NCBI GenBank assembly: GCA_002293345.1
Contig: DBDB01000062.1
Span: forward strand, 4,510-19,980
Source: Alistipes sp. UBA943
GTDB lineage: Bacteria > Bacteroidota > Bacteroidia > Bacteroidales > Rikenellaceae
Length of the DNA stretch: 15,471 nucleotides
Direction: 5' to 3'
A program made the position numbers and the translations under genes. Shown here one piece after another: positions 5,289-13,066 of the stretch. The notes under the pieces are model-generated. The model saw only the letters and a program-made list of their open reading frames with translations, had not been told where the DNA came from and made no database searches. Position 1 is the stretch's first letter. The number at the start of each line of letters is the position of its first letter.

Positions 5289-6518
5289 TTAGGAAGAAAA
5301 CGAGGACTCGATTTTGTCGACGATTTTTTCGGCGGCGGCGGATTTGGACATGAGCGGCAACGACACGGTTTCCTGCCTGTCGATGAGGGTGATCTGGTTG
5401 GTGTCGCCGCCGAATCCGGCGCCTGAATTCCGGAGGGAATTCAGTACGATAAAATCCAGACCCTTGCGCTCCAACTTCTCACGTGCGTTCGATTCCTCGT
5501 TATCCGTCTCCAAAGCAAATCCAACGAGGATTTTATCGTGGTTGTGTGCCGAGGCACGCAACGCGCCGAGTTCGGCGCCCAGTGCAGCGGCAATATCCGG
5601 GGTGCGTTTCAAGCGGAGGGTGAGATTGTCAGAGTTATCTCCTTTCTTGATTTTGGATGTCGCGACGGTTTCAGGCGCATAATCCGCCACAGCGGCACAC
5701 AGAATGGCACCGTCACACGCCGCAAACGCCTTTATGGCCGCCTCGTACATTTGCTGTGCGGACGTTACGTCGATACGATGCACCCCGTTAGGGGTCGGGA
5801 GATTCGTGGGGCCGCTGATGAGGATCACCTCCGCGCCCCGTGTCGATAATTCGGATGCCAGGGCGTAACCCATCTTGCCGGTCGAGTGGTTGGAGATGAA
5901 CCTAACGGGGTCGATGGCCTCTTGAGTGCCTCCCGCCGTCACGAGAAATCGCTTACCTTGCAGGCTCTTTTTTTTTTCGAGGAGTTGCGCGAGCTGTTCG
6001 ACGATCGTTTCGGGTTCCGCCATGCGTCCCTTACCGACCAGACCGCTCGCCAATTCTCCCTCTCCGGGTTCGATGATCTGCACGCCGCGCCCCCTTAACG
6101 TCCGCAAATTTTCCTGCGTGGCGGAGTGCGCATACATATCCAGATCCATCGCCGGAGCCACCGCAACCGGACATTTTGCCGACAGATACGTGGTCAGTAA
6201 CAGATTGTCCGCCACGCCGTGTACCATTTTGGCCAGCGTGTTGGCTGTGGCGGGTGCAACGAGCAGGCAGTCCGCCCACTCGCCCAACGACACATGTGAG
6301 TTCCATGCCCCATTCTCGGGGTCGAAAAACTCCACCGAAATAGGATTTTTCGATAGCGTGGCCATCGTCAGGGGCGTAATGAACTGCTTCGCCAGGGGGG
6401 TCATCACGACACGCACCTCAGCACCCCGCTGCACCAACAAACGGCACAGCATCGCCGCCTTATATGCCGCAATGGAACCCGTGATGCCAAGAATAATATT
6501 TCGCCCCCGAAGATCCAC
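5289..6518 (-). CDS. coaBC: Bifunctional CoaBC: phosphopantothenoylcysteine decarboxylase / phosphopantothenate-cysteine ligase
   Basis: 409 residues, full length. It catalyses two consecutive steps of coenzyme A synthesis in the cytosol: joining cysteine to 4'-phosphopantothenate, then decarboxylating the product. The N-terminal flavoprotein (CoaC, about 1-185) shows GITGSIAAYKA, the catalytic His75 in NSHVSLGEWAD, the VAPATANTLAKM loop and APAMDLDMY. The C-terminal ligase (CoaB, about 190-409) shows TAGGTQEAIDPVRFISNHS and STGKMGYALA, then AAVADY and the KIKK lysine motif. It starts at GTG 6518, whose G is shared with the rpoZ stop (TAGTG), so the two are translationally coupled. Downstream lie repeat copy 2 and then recN. 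Confidence 0.96.
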   Translation of the reverse strand: MDLRGRNIILGITGSIAAYKAAMLCRLLVQRGAEVRVVMTPLAKQFITPLTMATLSKNPISVEFFDPENGAWNSHVSLGEWADCLLVAPATANTLAKMVHGVADNLLLTTYLSAKCPVAVAPAMDLDMYAHSATQENLRTLRGRGVQIIEPGEGELASGLVGKGRMAEPETIVEQLAQLLEKKKSLQGKRFLVTAGGTQEAIDPVRFISNHSTGKMGYALASELSTRGAEVILISGPTNLPTPNGVHRIDVTSAQQMYEAAIKAFAACDGAILCAAVADYAPETVATSKIKKGDNSDNLTLRLKRTPDIAAALGAELGALRASAHNHDKILVGFALETDNEESNAREKLERKGLDFIVLNSLRNSGAGFGGDTNQITLIDRQETVSLPLMSKSAAAEKIVDKIESSFSS

Positions 6519-6832
6519 TACGCGTCCGCTTCTTTGTAGAATAGATCGCCGTCGAGGAACTCCTCCGTGGCGACCAGCGTGGCTTTCGGAAGACGCTCGT
6601 AAAAACGAGAAATCTCGATCTGCTCACGATTCTCGAACGTCTCTTCCATCGTGTCCGAAGGTGACGAAAAATCCGCCAACTTGCGAGACAACTCCGATTT
6701 GATCTCCGCCGAGATCTGATTCGCACGCTTGGCGATGATGTTCACCGACTCATAAATGTTGCCCGTATCCTTGTCCAGGTCCGACAAACGGTGCGTCACC
6801 GTGTTCGTAGGGGTGTTCTTTTTGATCTCCAT
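6518..6832 (-). CDS. rpoZ: RNA polymerase omega subunit, Bacteroidota Rpb6-type
   Basis: 104 residues. It matches the small Rpb6/omega family protein that sits between bamD and coaBC in many Bacteroidota and stabilises RNA polymerase through beta-prime. Seen in the sequence: an N-terminal region with TVTHRLSDLDKDTGNIYESVNIIAKRAN (residues about 11-38), which carries the usual omega-like helix, then an acidic C-terminal part ending FLDGDLFYKEADA. Family assignment rests on this sequence pattern plus the neighbours. It starts 12 bp after the bamD stop and its stop overlaps the coaBC start by one base. Confidence 0.85.
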   Translation of the reverse strand: MEIKKNTPTNTVTHRLSDLDKDTGNIYESVNIIAKRANQISAEIKSELSRKLADFSSPSDTMEETFENREQIEISRFYERLPKATLVATEEFLDGDLFYKEADA

Positions 6833-6844
6833 TGCGTATAGTGT

Positions 6845-7666
6845 CTATTTGTTTTTATCTTTATGCTTCTCCAAAAACTCCTTCGCGTCCTCTGCCAACC
6901 GGTTCGTTTCACGTACGTGCTTCGACTCCGGATACTCCGCCAGGAACGAATAGTACGAGTCCAACATCGACAGGTAACGATCCGTCTGCTTGTCCGGTAC
7001 CGAGTTGTGCGCCAGCTCATAAGATGACTTCACGACCAGATACATGATCTCCTCGCGATGGCGTGTGGTGGGGAACTTTTTGAGGGCGTTTTTCAACGCC
7101 AGGATCGCCGATTTGTAACGTCCGATCTTGTAGTACGTGTACGCGTTCAGCCACTCCTTGTCGTGCAGGCGTCCCATCAGCTCACGCTCCATGCCACGAA
7201 ACTCGTCCGCCTTGTCGCTCTCGGGATAGTGCGCCAGAAACTCGTTGATCGCCACGATGGCACGGCTCGTCATCGCCTGGTCGCGCTCCGGGCCGGGTGA
7301 CATGTTGTAGTAACTCAGCGCCAGGATCCCCTCGGCATCCTCCACGAACACGCTCCTCGGAAATTTGCGTCGAAACAGGTCGAACTCGTCCGCCGAAGCC
7401 GTGTAGTCGCGTGACTTGAATTTCGAGTGCGCGTGCATGTACGCCAGGCTGTCCTCGCGCGGCGTGCCGACATAGTAAGGTGCCGCCACGTCGAACATAC
7501 GGATCGCCTTCTCCCACTTACCCGCAGCATGGAACTTCAGCCCCTCGCGGTACACCAACTCATGGTCCCCCGACCGCAAAATCGACTGCATGCTGCGCCC
7601 CAAAGCCGTGTGTGTCGTGCCGACAAGCAGCGCCAATAGCGTGATAAACCTCAATAGATGTCTCAT
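6845..7666 (-). CDS. bamD: Outer-membrane assembly factor BamD (TPR protein), lipobox cysteine missing
   Basis: 273 residues. BamD is the TPR subunit of the BAM complex that inserts beta-barrel proteins into the outer membrane. A signal-like N-terminus (MRHLLRF then a hydrophobic run to about residue 22) is followed by S-I-L-R-S-G-D-H-E-L, the Bacteroidota BamD pattern just after the mature end, and then TPR repeats (AGKWEKAIRMFD, FRRKFPRSVFVEDA, FLAHYPESDKADE, IGRYKSAILALKNALKKFP, FLAEYPESKHV). BamD is normally a lipoprotein, but no cysteine exists in this N-terminus: the expected position reads LGRS. Signal peptidase I cleavage is possible instead. The start ATG overlaps the asd stop (ATGA), and a -7 box lies 5 nt upstream, inside asd. 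rpoZ follows 12 bp later. Confidence 0.9.
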   Translation of the reverse strand: MRHLLRFITLLALLVGTTHTALGRSMQSILRSGDHELVYREGLKFHAAGKWEKAIRMFDVAAPYYVGTPREDSLAYMHAHSKFKSRDYTASADEFDLFRRKFPRSVFVEDAEGILALSYYNMSPGPERDQAMTSRAIVAINEFLAHYPESDKADEFRGMERELMGRLHDKEWLNAYTYYKIGRYKSAILALKNALKKFPTTRHREEIMYLVVKSSYELAHNSVPDKQTDRYLSMLDSYYSFLAEYPESKHVRETNRLAEDAKEFLEKHKDKNK

Positions 7667-8670
7667 CGGGGCAAAGATAACAAAGTTTCCGCGATTTGTA
7701 TGGCGTTGAGTGCCGCACCCTTGCGGATTTGATCGCCCGAACACCAGAACGTAAGGCCATTGTCGCACGACGTGTCTTTGCGGAGGCGTCCCACGTAGAC
7801 GGGATCCGTGCCGGCGGCGAAGAGTGGCATCGGATAGAGATTGTGTGACGGGTCGTCCTGTACGACCACGCCCGGTGCCGACGCCAACGCGCGACGTACC
7901 TCGTCGATCTCCAACGGCCGTTCCGTTTCGACCCACACGCTCTCGGAGTGCGCCCGAAGCACCGGCACACGTACACATGTGGCCGACACACGCACATCCG
8001 AATGCAGGATTTTTTGCGTCTCCCAAGCCATTTTCATCTCCTCCTTCGTGTAGTCGTTGTCGGTGAAGACATCTATATGCGGGATGAGGTTGTAGGCGAG
8101 TTGGTGGGCGAATTTCTCCACGTGAGGCGTCTCTCCCCGTACGATGGCGGCCTGTTGCGATTCGAGTTCGGCCATCGCCGCGGCACCGGCACCGCTCGAC
8201 GATTGATACGTCGCCACGTGAACACGCTTGATGTGCGACAGCTGTTCGATCGGATTCAGGGCCAACACCATGATGATGGTCGAACAGTTGGGATTGGCGA
8301 TGATGCGTCGCGGTGCGTCCAGTGCGTCCTGCGGATTGATCTCCGGCACGACCAACGGCACATCCGTGTCCATACGGAACGCACTCGAATTGTCGATCAT
8401 CCACGTACCGTGCTTCGTGATCGTGTCGGCGTACTCCTTGGAGGTGCCGCCGCCCGCCGATACAAGGGCGATGTCGATACCTTTGAAATCGTCATTGTGG
8501 GCAAGTTGCCGTACGGTCAGTTCCATGCCACGGAATATGTATTTCGACCCGGCACTCCGAACCGAACCGAACAGCACCAACTCGTCAACCGGCAACGTGT
8601 GACGTTCCTCCAAAAGGCTCAAAAACTCCTGCCCCACGGCGCCACTGGCACCCACAATAGCTATTCTCAT
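7663..8670 (-). CDS. asd: Aspartate-semialdehyde dehydrogenase
   Basis: 335 residues, normal length. It makes L-aspartate-4-semialdehyde from aspartyl phosphate with NADPH, feeding lysine/diaminopimelate, threonine and methionine synthesis. The N-terminal nucleotide-binding motif is VGASGAVG (residues 6-13). The catalytic Cys129 sits in NPNCST, followed by YQSSSGAG and the active-site histidine in RVPVLRAHSE. The ATG at 8670 (MRIAIVG) is the family start; an in-frame ATG five codons upstream lies within the promoter box region and is less likely. The 4-bp ATGA overlap with bamD couples the two genes. Repeat copy 3 lies immediately upstream. Confidence 0.96.
   Translation of the reverse strand: MRIAIVGASGAVGQEFLSLLEERHTLPVDELVLFGSVRSAGSKYIFRGMELTVRQLAHNDDFKGIDIALVSAGGGTSKEYADTITKHGTWMIDNSSAFRMDTDVPLVVPEINPQDALDAPRRIIANPNCSTIIMVLALNPIEQLSHIKRVHVATYQSSSGAGAAAMAELESQQAAIVRGETPHVEKFAHQLAYNLIPHIDVFTDNDYTKEEMKMAWETQKILHSDVRVSATCVRVPVLRAHSESVWVETERPLEIDEVRRALASAPGVVVQDDPSHNLYPMPLFAAGTDPVYVGRLRKDTSCDNGLTFWCSGDQIRKGAALNAIQIAETLLSLPR
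7672..7679 (-). promoter_or_regulatory. -7 box (TATCTTTG) of bamD, inside the asd 3' end
   Basis: Exact TAnnTTTG match on the minus strand, 5 nt before the bamD ATG and lying within the last codons of asd. It suggests bamD-rpoZ-coaBC can be transcribed apart from asd, with a nearly leaderless mRNA. Confidence 0.7.
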
Positions 8671-8674
8671 TTTA

Positions 8675-8682
8675 CAAAGATA
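8675..8682 (-). promoter_or_regulatory. -7 box (TATCTTTG) of asd
   Basis: Exact TAnnTTTG match on the minus strand with 4 nt between its G and the asd ATG, so the transcript should start at or beside the start codon. The DNA just upstream is a 26-bp block (8696-8721) identical to 4846-4871 upstream of recN. Confidence 0.78.
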
Positions 8683-8695
8683 CACTTTTTCTTTT

Positions 8696-8792
8696 CGCCT
8701 TGACGATACTGTCGCTTTTTTTGTTTTTCAAACCGCCGCTTTTTAGTGAAAAGCGGCACCAAAAACTTTCGGGAGATACGATAGTATCTCCA
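8696..8792. repeat. Hairpin-mosaic intergenic repeat, copy 3 (solo end module)
   Basis: Only one end of the element is present. A 26-bp block starting CGCCTTGACGATACTGTCGC is shared exactly with 4846-4871. It is followed by H1 GCCGCTTTT 8735-8743 with 8749-8757, the linker ACCAAAAACTTTCGGGAG, and H2 GGAGATAC-GATA-GTATCTCC (8772-8791). The cloverleaf domains are missing and a decayed lipoprotein fragment follows directly. Confidence 0.8.
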
Positions 8793-8809
8793 CCTTCTTC
8801 CGCCCTACA

Positions 8810-9001
8810 TTAGATCTTTATACAACGGAGAGGGAAGCCGCACCCGACGCTATAGCCAGTCGACGTATACGTAGTGCCGGAATCGAAGTTGAAGCTTTGC
8901 GCACCCGTTGCAGATGCCGGCTGACGGGAGCAATAGAGTCCAAAGGAGGTTTGAGCGTCCAGTTGACCAGTGGAGCCGAAACGTCGCCCCGGCGCGGGGA
9001 G
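8810..9001 (-). pseudogene. C-terminal remnant of a FISUMP-domain lipoprotein
   Basis: Read on the minus strand, this stretch encodes about 64 residues ending in a TAA at 8810-8812. It carries the C-terminal signature of the FISUMP (Fibrobacter succinogenes major paralogous) domain: LPAPGRRFGSTGQL, then FGLYCSR, FNFDSG and GFPLRCIKI. The intact gene at 10170-11162 has the equivalents FFPAQGYR...IGRLNEL, GMYWSS, LNFSKG and LSVRCVKN. There is no start codon, the N-terminal part is missing, and the YWSS tryptophan is replaced by Cys. A stop closes the frame just upstream, near the recR promoter. It is the 3' end of a lost gene, bounded by repeat copy 3 on one side and recR on the other. Confidence 0.7.
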
Positions 9002-9019
9002 GATGATGCAAAAATTCGC

Positions 9020-9027
9020 TATCTTTG
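9020..9027 (+). promoter_or_regulatory. -7 box (TATCTTTG) of recR
   Basis: Exact TAnnTTTG match, 31 nt before the recR ATG, giving a short conventional leader, unlike the near-leaderless genes nearby. It lies at the edge of the FISUMP remnant. Confidence 0.78.
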
Positions 9028-9058
9028 CATGCTACACGTAACCCATAAAATCAAAAAA

Positions 9059-9652
9059 ATGTCTAAGCTTTTACAAGACATAACCTCAGAATTCGCCAAG
9101 CTTCCCGGTATAGGACGTCGTACCGCCATGCGACTATCCATGCATCTGCTGCGTCTCGATACGGATTCCGTGGCGAGTATGGCACGGAGCATCGAACGGT
9201 TCCGCCGCGACATCAAACATTGCCGACACTGTAACAATCTGTCCGACGAGGAGGTGTGTCCCATCTGCATGGATTCGGATCGCGACCGCACCACCATCTG
9301 TGTCGTTGAGCAGGTGGCGGATCTCTTCTCGATCGAAGCGACACAGCAATACCGGGGTCTGTATCACGTGCTGGGAGGCGTCATATCGCCCATGCAGGGC
9401 GTTGCACCATCGGATTTGAAGATTGACCTGCTGATGGAACGTATCGCCGCGGGGGACGTCCGCGAAGTGATTCTCGCCATCTCCACCTCCGTGGAGGGTG
9501 AAACGACGCTGTTCTACCTGATGAATCGCTTGCGGCAGTATCCCGACGTGAAGGTGACCTCTATCGCGCGGGGCATCGGGTTCGGTGACGAGTTGGAATA
9601 CGTCGACGAACTCACCATCACACACGCCATCATGAATCGACGAGAATTGTAA
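9059..9652 (+). CDS. recR: Recombination mediator RecR
   Basis: 197 residues, typical. RecR works with RecO and RecF to load RecA on single-stranded DNA gaps. An N-terminal helix-hairpin-helix (FAKLPGIGRRTAMRLS, residues 12-27) is followed by a four-cysteine zinc finger (Cys55, Cys58, Cys67, Cys70), then a Toprim domain from about residue 78 (TTICVVEQ) with GGVISPMQGVAP and STSVEGETT, and a C-terminal ARGIGFGDELEYVDELT segment. The ATG at 9059 follows an A-rich run. The frame is open upstream to 8897, but that extension crosses the promoter and the pseudogene and lacks family similarity. No other gene shares its transcription unit; repeat copy 4 lies downstream. Confidence 0.96.
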   Translation: MSKLLQDITSEFAKLPGIGRRTAMRLSMHLLRLDTDSVASMARSIERFRRDIKHCRHCNNLSDEEVCPICMDSDRDRTTICVVEQVADLFSIEATQQYRGLYHVLGGVISPMQGVAPSDLKIDLLMERIAAGDVREVILAISTSVEGETTLFYLMNRLRQYPDVKVTSIARGIGFGDELEYVDELTITHAIMNRREL

Positions 9653-9708
9653 TCGCCCCCTTTTCTCAAACCTTTTTCTTTTCTAAGACCTTCGCCTTTA
9701 CTTCCCCA
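9653..9708. other. Pyrimidine-rich flank between recR and repeat copy 4
   Basis: No gene. The start (TCGCCCCCTTTTCTC) resembles the segment after frr (about 15025-15043), which also precedes a repeat copy. The block at 9685-9706 (AAGACCTTCGCCTTTACTTC) is nearly the reverse complement of about 5257-5279, beyond the right end of copy 2. These flanks seem to belong to the wider repeat unit. Confidence 0.5.
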
Positions 9709-10154
9709 GGACCCAACCGTTCGTTTTTTTCTTTTTTCAAGACCGCCGCTTTTTGGTGAAAAGCGGCACCAAAAACTTTTCTGGATACTTCGTATCCTTC
9801 CTTCTGCGCGCGGACAAAGCCTGACGGCTTTCAGTTCGTTTGGCGTGTTTGTTTTCTTACAAGTAAACTTGTAGAAAACCTCCCCGCCAAACGAACGAGC
9901 TCCTGCGGAGCTCTTGTCCTCGCGACAACGAATCTCAGATCTCGAAGAGATCGTGGGCGAAACAGAATAATTTGGTTCAAGCTTGCTTGGAAACAAATTG
10001 TTATGATTCGTACACAAAAATTCTGTAAGAATTTGAGATTTGGTGGAGCGCACATAATGGAGATGCAAAGCATCTCCCGAAGTTTTTTGCAGGAGCTTTT
10101 TTCCAAAAAAGCGACAGTTGCGTCTTAGGGAAAGAAAAGCGAGTGGTTGGGTCC
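9709..10154. repeat. Hairpin-mosaic intergenic repeat, copy 4 (complete, with outer inverted ends)
   Basis: The outermost inverted ends are GGACCCAACC (9709-9718) and GGTTGGGTCC (10145-10154). H1 GCCGCTTTT 9745-9753 with 9759-9767; H2 GGATAC-TTC-GTATCC (9783-9797). Domain A is closed by CGCGCGGACAA 9807-9817 with TTGTCCTCGCG 9914-9924. It encloses AAAGCC-TGAC-GGCTTT (9816-9831), a perfect 12-bp stem GTTCGTTTGGCG 9834-9845 with 9885-9896 capped by another hairpin (9851-9879), and GAGCTCC-TGC-GGAGCTC (9897-9913). Domain B is closed by AATCTCA 9931-9937 with 10034-10040. It encloses GATCTC-GAA-GAGATC (9938-9952), AATAATTTG 9966-9974 with 9994-10002, and AAATTC/GAATTT (10018-10034). H2' 10059-10077; H1' 10095-10112. 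It sits between convergent recR and the FISUMP lipoprotein. No coding gene is supported. Confidence 0.88.
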
Positions 10155-10169
10155 TGACGAAAAGAAACG

Positions 10170-11162
10170 TTAGTTCTTGACGCAGCGGACGGACAAAGCT
10201 GATCCACTCCGCATCGTTACCATCTTCGGCCATACCTCCGCGTAGCCTTTCGAGAAGTTCAATACATGCGCGAAACTTGACGATGCGGCACCGGAAGACC
10301 AATACATACCGACGGCATCCCCTTGTCCCAATTCGTTGAGGCGTCCGATCGTTTTGGCATTGGAGTCGCGATATCCCTGGGCAGGAAAAAATACCGTTTC
10401 ATTCGTTGCGAGATCGACGAACGTGCGTCCGGGAATGTAGATCGACTCCGTGGCGGTACGCGAGAAACCAGGCTTGGAGGTGCCTGTATCGGTGTCGGTA
10501 CCCCACACGCTCTTCACTTTCGATCCGTCGATCAGCGTGCCTAACTCCTCGGCAGTCGGGACGCGCCATCCATCGGGACACGGGTCGTTTTCACCCCATC
10601 CGGACGACGTGTCGGGATCGGTGCTGTCCCACGTCGCATCGGGATAGTTCACGGGATAGGATGTGATGGGTGCCACCACTGTCCATGCCAACGGGCGGCC
10701 GAGCTGATAGATCCATCCACCGTCATTGAGATTGGCGGCAAAATTGCCGGGAAGTCCCACGTTGCGTGTGGCCCATGTGATGCCTCCGACCGTGACGCCG
10801 GGATCTTCCACCGTCGGGTCGCCGAACTCGGCACGAATAACCACGTCTTGAAGCAGCACCTGGATGGTTGTCTCCGATTCCATCGGGAGAGCGAGCATCG
10901 CGTCGCCACTGATGATCGTCCAGCGGAAGAATGCATGTCCCGGTGCGGGGGTCGCTTTGAGCGTCACCACGGTACCCGATGCAACTTTGTCCTTATCGGC
11001 CGTGGCGGTGCCGCTGCCGGTCGTGGTGATGGAAATTGTGCGTGTCGAACCGCTGCTGTCGCTGCCAGTATCACCATCGCACGAGATCAGGGGCAGGGTG
11101 GTACCCAGGGTCAGGACTGCCATCGACAGCCACATGCCCGTTGAAACCAAATACTTTCTCAT
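10170..11162 (-). CDS. FISUMP-domain lipoprotein with an InlB-type repeat
   Basis: 330 residues. The signal peptide ends in the lipobox LISC (Cys28), followed by an Asp/Ser/Gly linker, so a lipid-anchored, probably surface-exposed protein is expected. Residues about 42-115 (GSGTATADKDKVASGTVVTLKATPAPGH... then FRWTIISGD... VVIRAEF) have the pattern of the divergent bacterial/InlB B-repeat domain. Residues about 127-330 form a FISUMP domain: GGITWATRNVG, DPCPDGWRVPTAEEL, FFPAQGYR, GMYWSS and the ending LSVRCVKN. The domain is common in secreted Bacteroidota proteins; its function here is unknown. The start is only 4 bp after the dxs stop with no promoter box, so it should be co-transcribed with dxs. 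The fragment at 8810-9001 is a relic of a related gene. Confidence 0.88.
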   Translation of the reverse strand: MRKYLVSTGMWLSMAVLTLGTTLPLISCDGDTGSDSSGSTRTISITTTGSGTATADKDKVASGTVVTLKATPAPGHAFFRWTIISGDAMLALPMESETTIQVLLQDVVIRAEFGDPTVEDPGVTVGGITWATRNVGLPGNFAANLNDGGWIYQLGRPLAWTVVAPITSYPVNYPDATWDSTDPDTSSGWGENDPCPDGWRVPTAEELGTLIDGSKVKSVWGTDTDTGTSKPGFSRTATESIYIPGRTFVDLATNETVFFPAQGYRDSNAKTIGRLNELGQGDAVGMYWSSGAASSSFAHVLNFSKGYAEVWPKMVTMRSGSALSVRCVKN

Positions 11163-11166
11163 GATA

Positions 11167-13041
11167 TTATCGTTTTAATATTTTGTTCAGCTCGTTGTAA
11201 ATCCCCTCGGCATCGTATCCACACTGTGCCTGCAATTGAGGGATCGTGCCATGTTCCACGAAACGGTCGGGAATACCGAGTGTCGTCACGTGTGTCGCGA
11301 ATCCGCGACGGTTGAAGAACGCCGTCACGGCCTCTCCCACGCCGCCTCGTAGCGCGCCATCCTCTACCGTGATGACATGTTTGAACTTTCGCCCCACCTC
11401 ATCCAGCAGCGCCTCGTCCAACGGTTTGGCGAAACGCAAACCATAGTGTGCTATTTTAGCATCCTTGCCGAGACGTGCGATGGCTTCCGTGGCGGCACCT
11501 GCAGACGTGCCGATGGTCAGGATGGCTATTTCGGATCCCTCGCGTAAACATACCCCCTTGCCGATCTCCAGGGCCGTCATCGCCGCGCCGCGCCAGGGTT
11601 CCCCTGTGCCGTTACCCCGCGGGTAACGGAGGACGAACGGGAGATTCGACTGCAGGGCCGTATACATCATATCGCGAAGCTCCCGTTCGTTGCGCGGCGC
11701 GGCGACAATCAGATTCGGCACGGTGCTTAGGTAAGCCAGGTCGTAGGCTCCGTGGTGCGTGGCACCGTCCTCTCCCACCAGACCTCCCCGATCGAGACAC
11801 AACGTCACGGGTAACTTTTGCAACGCCACGTCGTGTATCAAATTGTCGTACGCACGCTGCATGAAGCTCGAATATATGTTGCAGAACGGCCGCAGTCCCG
11901 CCGCGGCCAGTCCGGCCGAGAAGGTCACGGCGTGACCTTCCGCGATGCCCACGTCGAAGCAACGCTCCGGCATGCGGTGCATCAGCACATCCATCGAACA
12001 ACCGGTGGGCATCGCCGGCGTGACGCCCACGACACGTTCATCCATCCCGGCAAGGTCGAACAACGTCTGTCCGAATACATCCTGATAGCGTGCCACGTCA
12101 TTCTTGCCCGTCAGCCGCTCGCCCGTCTCGGGATTGAATTTGCCCGGGGCATGCCACACCGACTGGTTGCACTCCGCAGGTTTATAACCCTTGCCCTTGG
12201 TCGTCATCACGTGCAGCAACTTGGGTCCCTCGATATGGCTCAAGGCCTTCAACACTCGGATCAACTCCGGCAGGTTGTGCCCGTCGATGGGGCCGAAATA
12301 GCGGAAATTCAGACTCTCGAACAGGTTGCTGTTACGGAACACCCCCTGCTTGATGCCGTTGCTCGCCATCCGGCACAGCTTCAGCAGCGGCGGCACGTAT
12401 GAAAACGCCCTCCACAGGCGTCGTTTCAGTGCGTTGTAACGCATCGACGTGGTCATCCGCACGAGGTAGTTCTTCAACGCGCCCGTCGCCTGGTCGATCG
12501 CCATGTTGTTGTCGTTCAGGATCACCAGCAGGTTCGTATCCTTGCTCGCTCCGGCGTTGTTCAGCCCCTCGAAAGCCAATCCACCCGTCAAGGCACCGTC
12601 ACCGATCACCGCCACCACCCGACGCTTCTCACCCCGCAGTTTCGCCGCCTCGGCCATGCCGATCGCCGCCGAGATCGACACCGAGGCGTGACCACCCCCG
12701 AATGCGTCATACTCACTCTCGCTCATGCGTGGAAATCCGCTGATGCCGCCCAACATGCGGTTCGTTCGGAATGCCTCGCGGCGTCCCGTGATAATCTTAT
12801 GCGGATAGGTCTGGTGTCCCACGTCCCACACGATCTTATCGTCCGGCGTGTCGAACACGTAGTGCAACGCTGCGGCCAGCTCCACCGTGCCGAGGCTCGA
12901 TGCCAGGTGTCCCGGATTGGCCGCACACTGCTCAATGATATACCCACGCAACTCGTCGCAATAACTCCGCAACTGCCCCGTCGATAACTTTTTTAAGTCC
13001 GACGGCGCATCCACACCCTCCAATAGTTTGTACTTCTTCAT
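11167..13041 (-). CDS. dxs: 1-deoxy-D-xylulose-5-phosphate synthase
   Basis: 624 residues, full length. A thiamine-diphosphate enzyme that condenses pyruvate and glyceraldehyde 3-phosphate, the first step of the MEP isoprenoid pathway. Seen: WDVGHQTYPHKIITGR near the N-terminus, the cofactor motif GDGALTGG...NDNNMAID, a middle domain with AEGHAVTFSAGLA (catalytic glutamate present) and DRGGLVGEDGATHHG, and the C-terminal transketolase-type domain with the EDGALRGGVG segment. The ATG at 13041 (MKKYKLLEGV) is preferred over one five codons upstream, because a -7 box lies 25 nt ahead and the shorter start fits the family. It is divergent from pyrH and followed by the FISUMP lipoprotein. Confidence 0.96.
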   Translation of the reverse strand: MKKYKLLEGVDAPSDLKKLSTGQLRSYCDELRGYIIEQCAANPGHLASSLGTVELAAALHYVFDTPDDKIVWDVGHQTYPHKIITGRREAFRTNRMLGGISGFPRMSESEYDAFGGGHASVSISAAIGMAEAAKLRGEKRRVVAVIGDGALTGGLAFEGLNNAGASKDTNLLVILNDNNMAIDQATGALKNYLVRMTTSMRYNALKRRLWRAFSYVPPLLKLCRMASNGIKQGVFRNSNLFESLNFRYFGPIDGHNLPELIRVLKALSHIEGPKLLHVMTTKGKGYKPAECNQSVWHAPGKFNPETGERLTGKNDVARYQDVFGQTLFDLAGMDERVVGVTPAMPTGCSMDVLMHRMPERCFDVGIAEGHAVTFSAGLAAAGLRPFCNIYSSFMQRAYDNLIHDVALQKLPVTLCLDRGGLVGEDGATHHGAYDLAYLSTVPNLIVAAPRNERELRDMMYTALQSNLPFVLRYPRGNGTGEPWRGAAMTALEIGKGVCLREGSEIAILTIGTSAGAATEAIARLGKDAKIAHYGLRFAKPLDEALLDEVGRKFKHVITVEDGALRGGVGEAVTAFFNRRGFATHVTTLGIPDRFVEHGTIPQLQAQCGYDAEGIYNELNKILKR

Positions 13042-13066
13042 TCCTGCTCTTAACACCTCGCTCTCG

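Noticed and set aside
7948..8703. 251-residue open frame opposite asd
   Set aside because: Antisense shadow of a well-supported gene, with skewed Arg/His composition.
8897..9058. Longer RecR start at 8897
   Set aside because: The extension overlaps the FISUMP relic and the recR -7 box and has no RecR similarity; MSKLLQDI fits the family.
9711..10153. Integron attC-like ends: ACCCAAC (RYYYAAC) at the left and GTTGGGT (GTTRRRY) at the right of repeat copy 4, with structure kept over sequence
   Set aside because: The element is about 440 bp, far longer than attC sites. The genes between copies are core operons, not cassettes, and there is no integrase. Other copies lack the left motif. The 7-mers are degenerate and likely coincidental.
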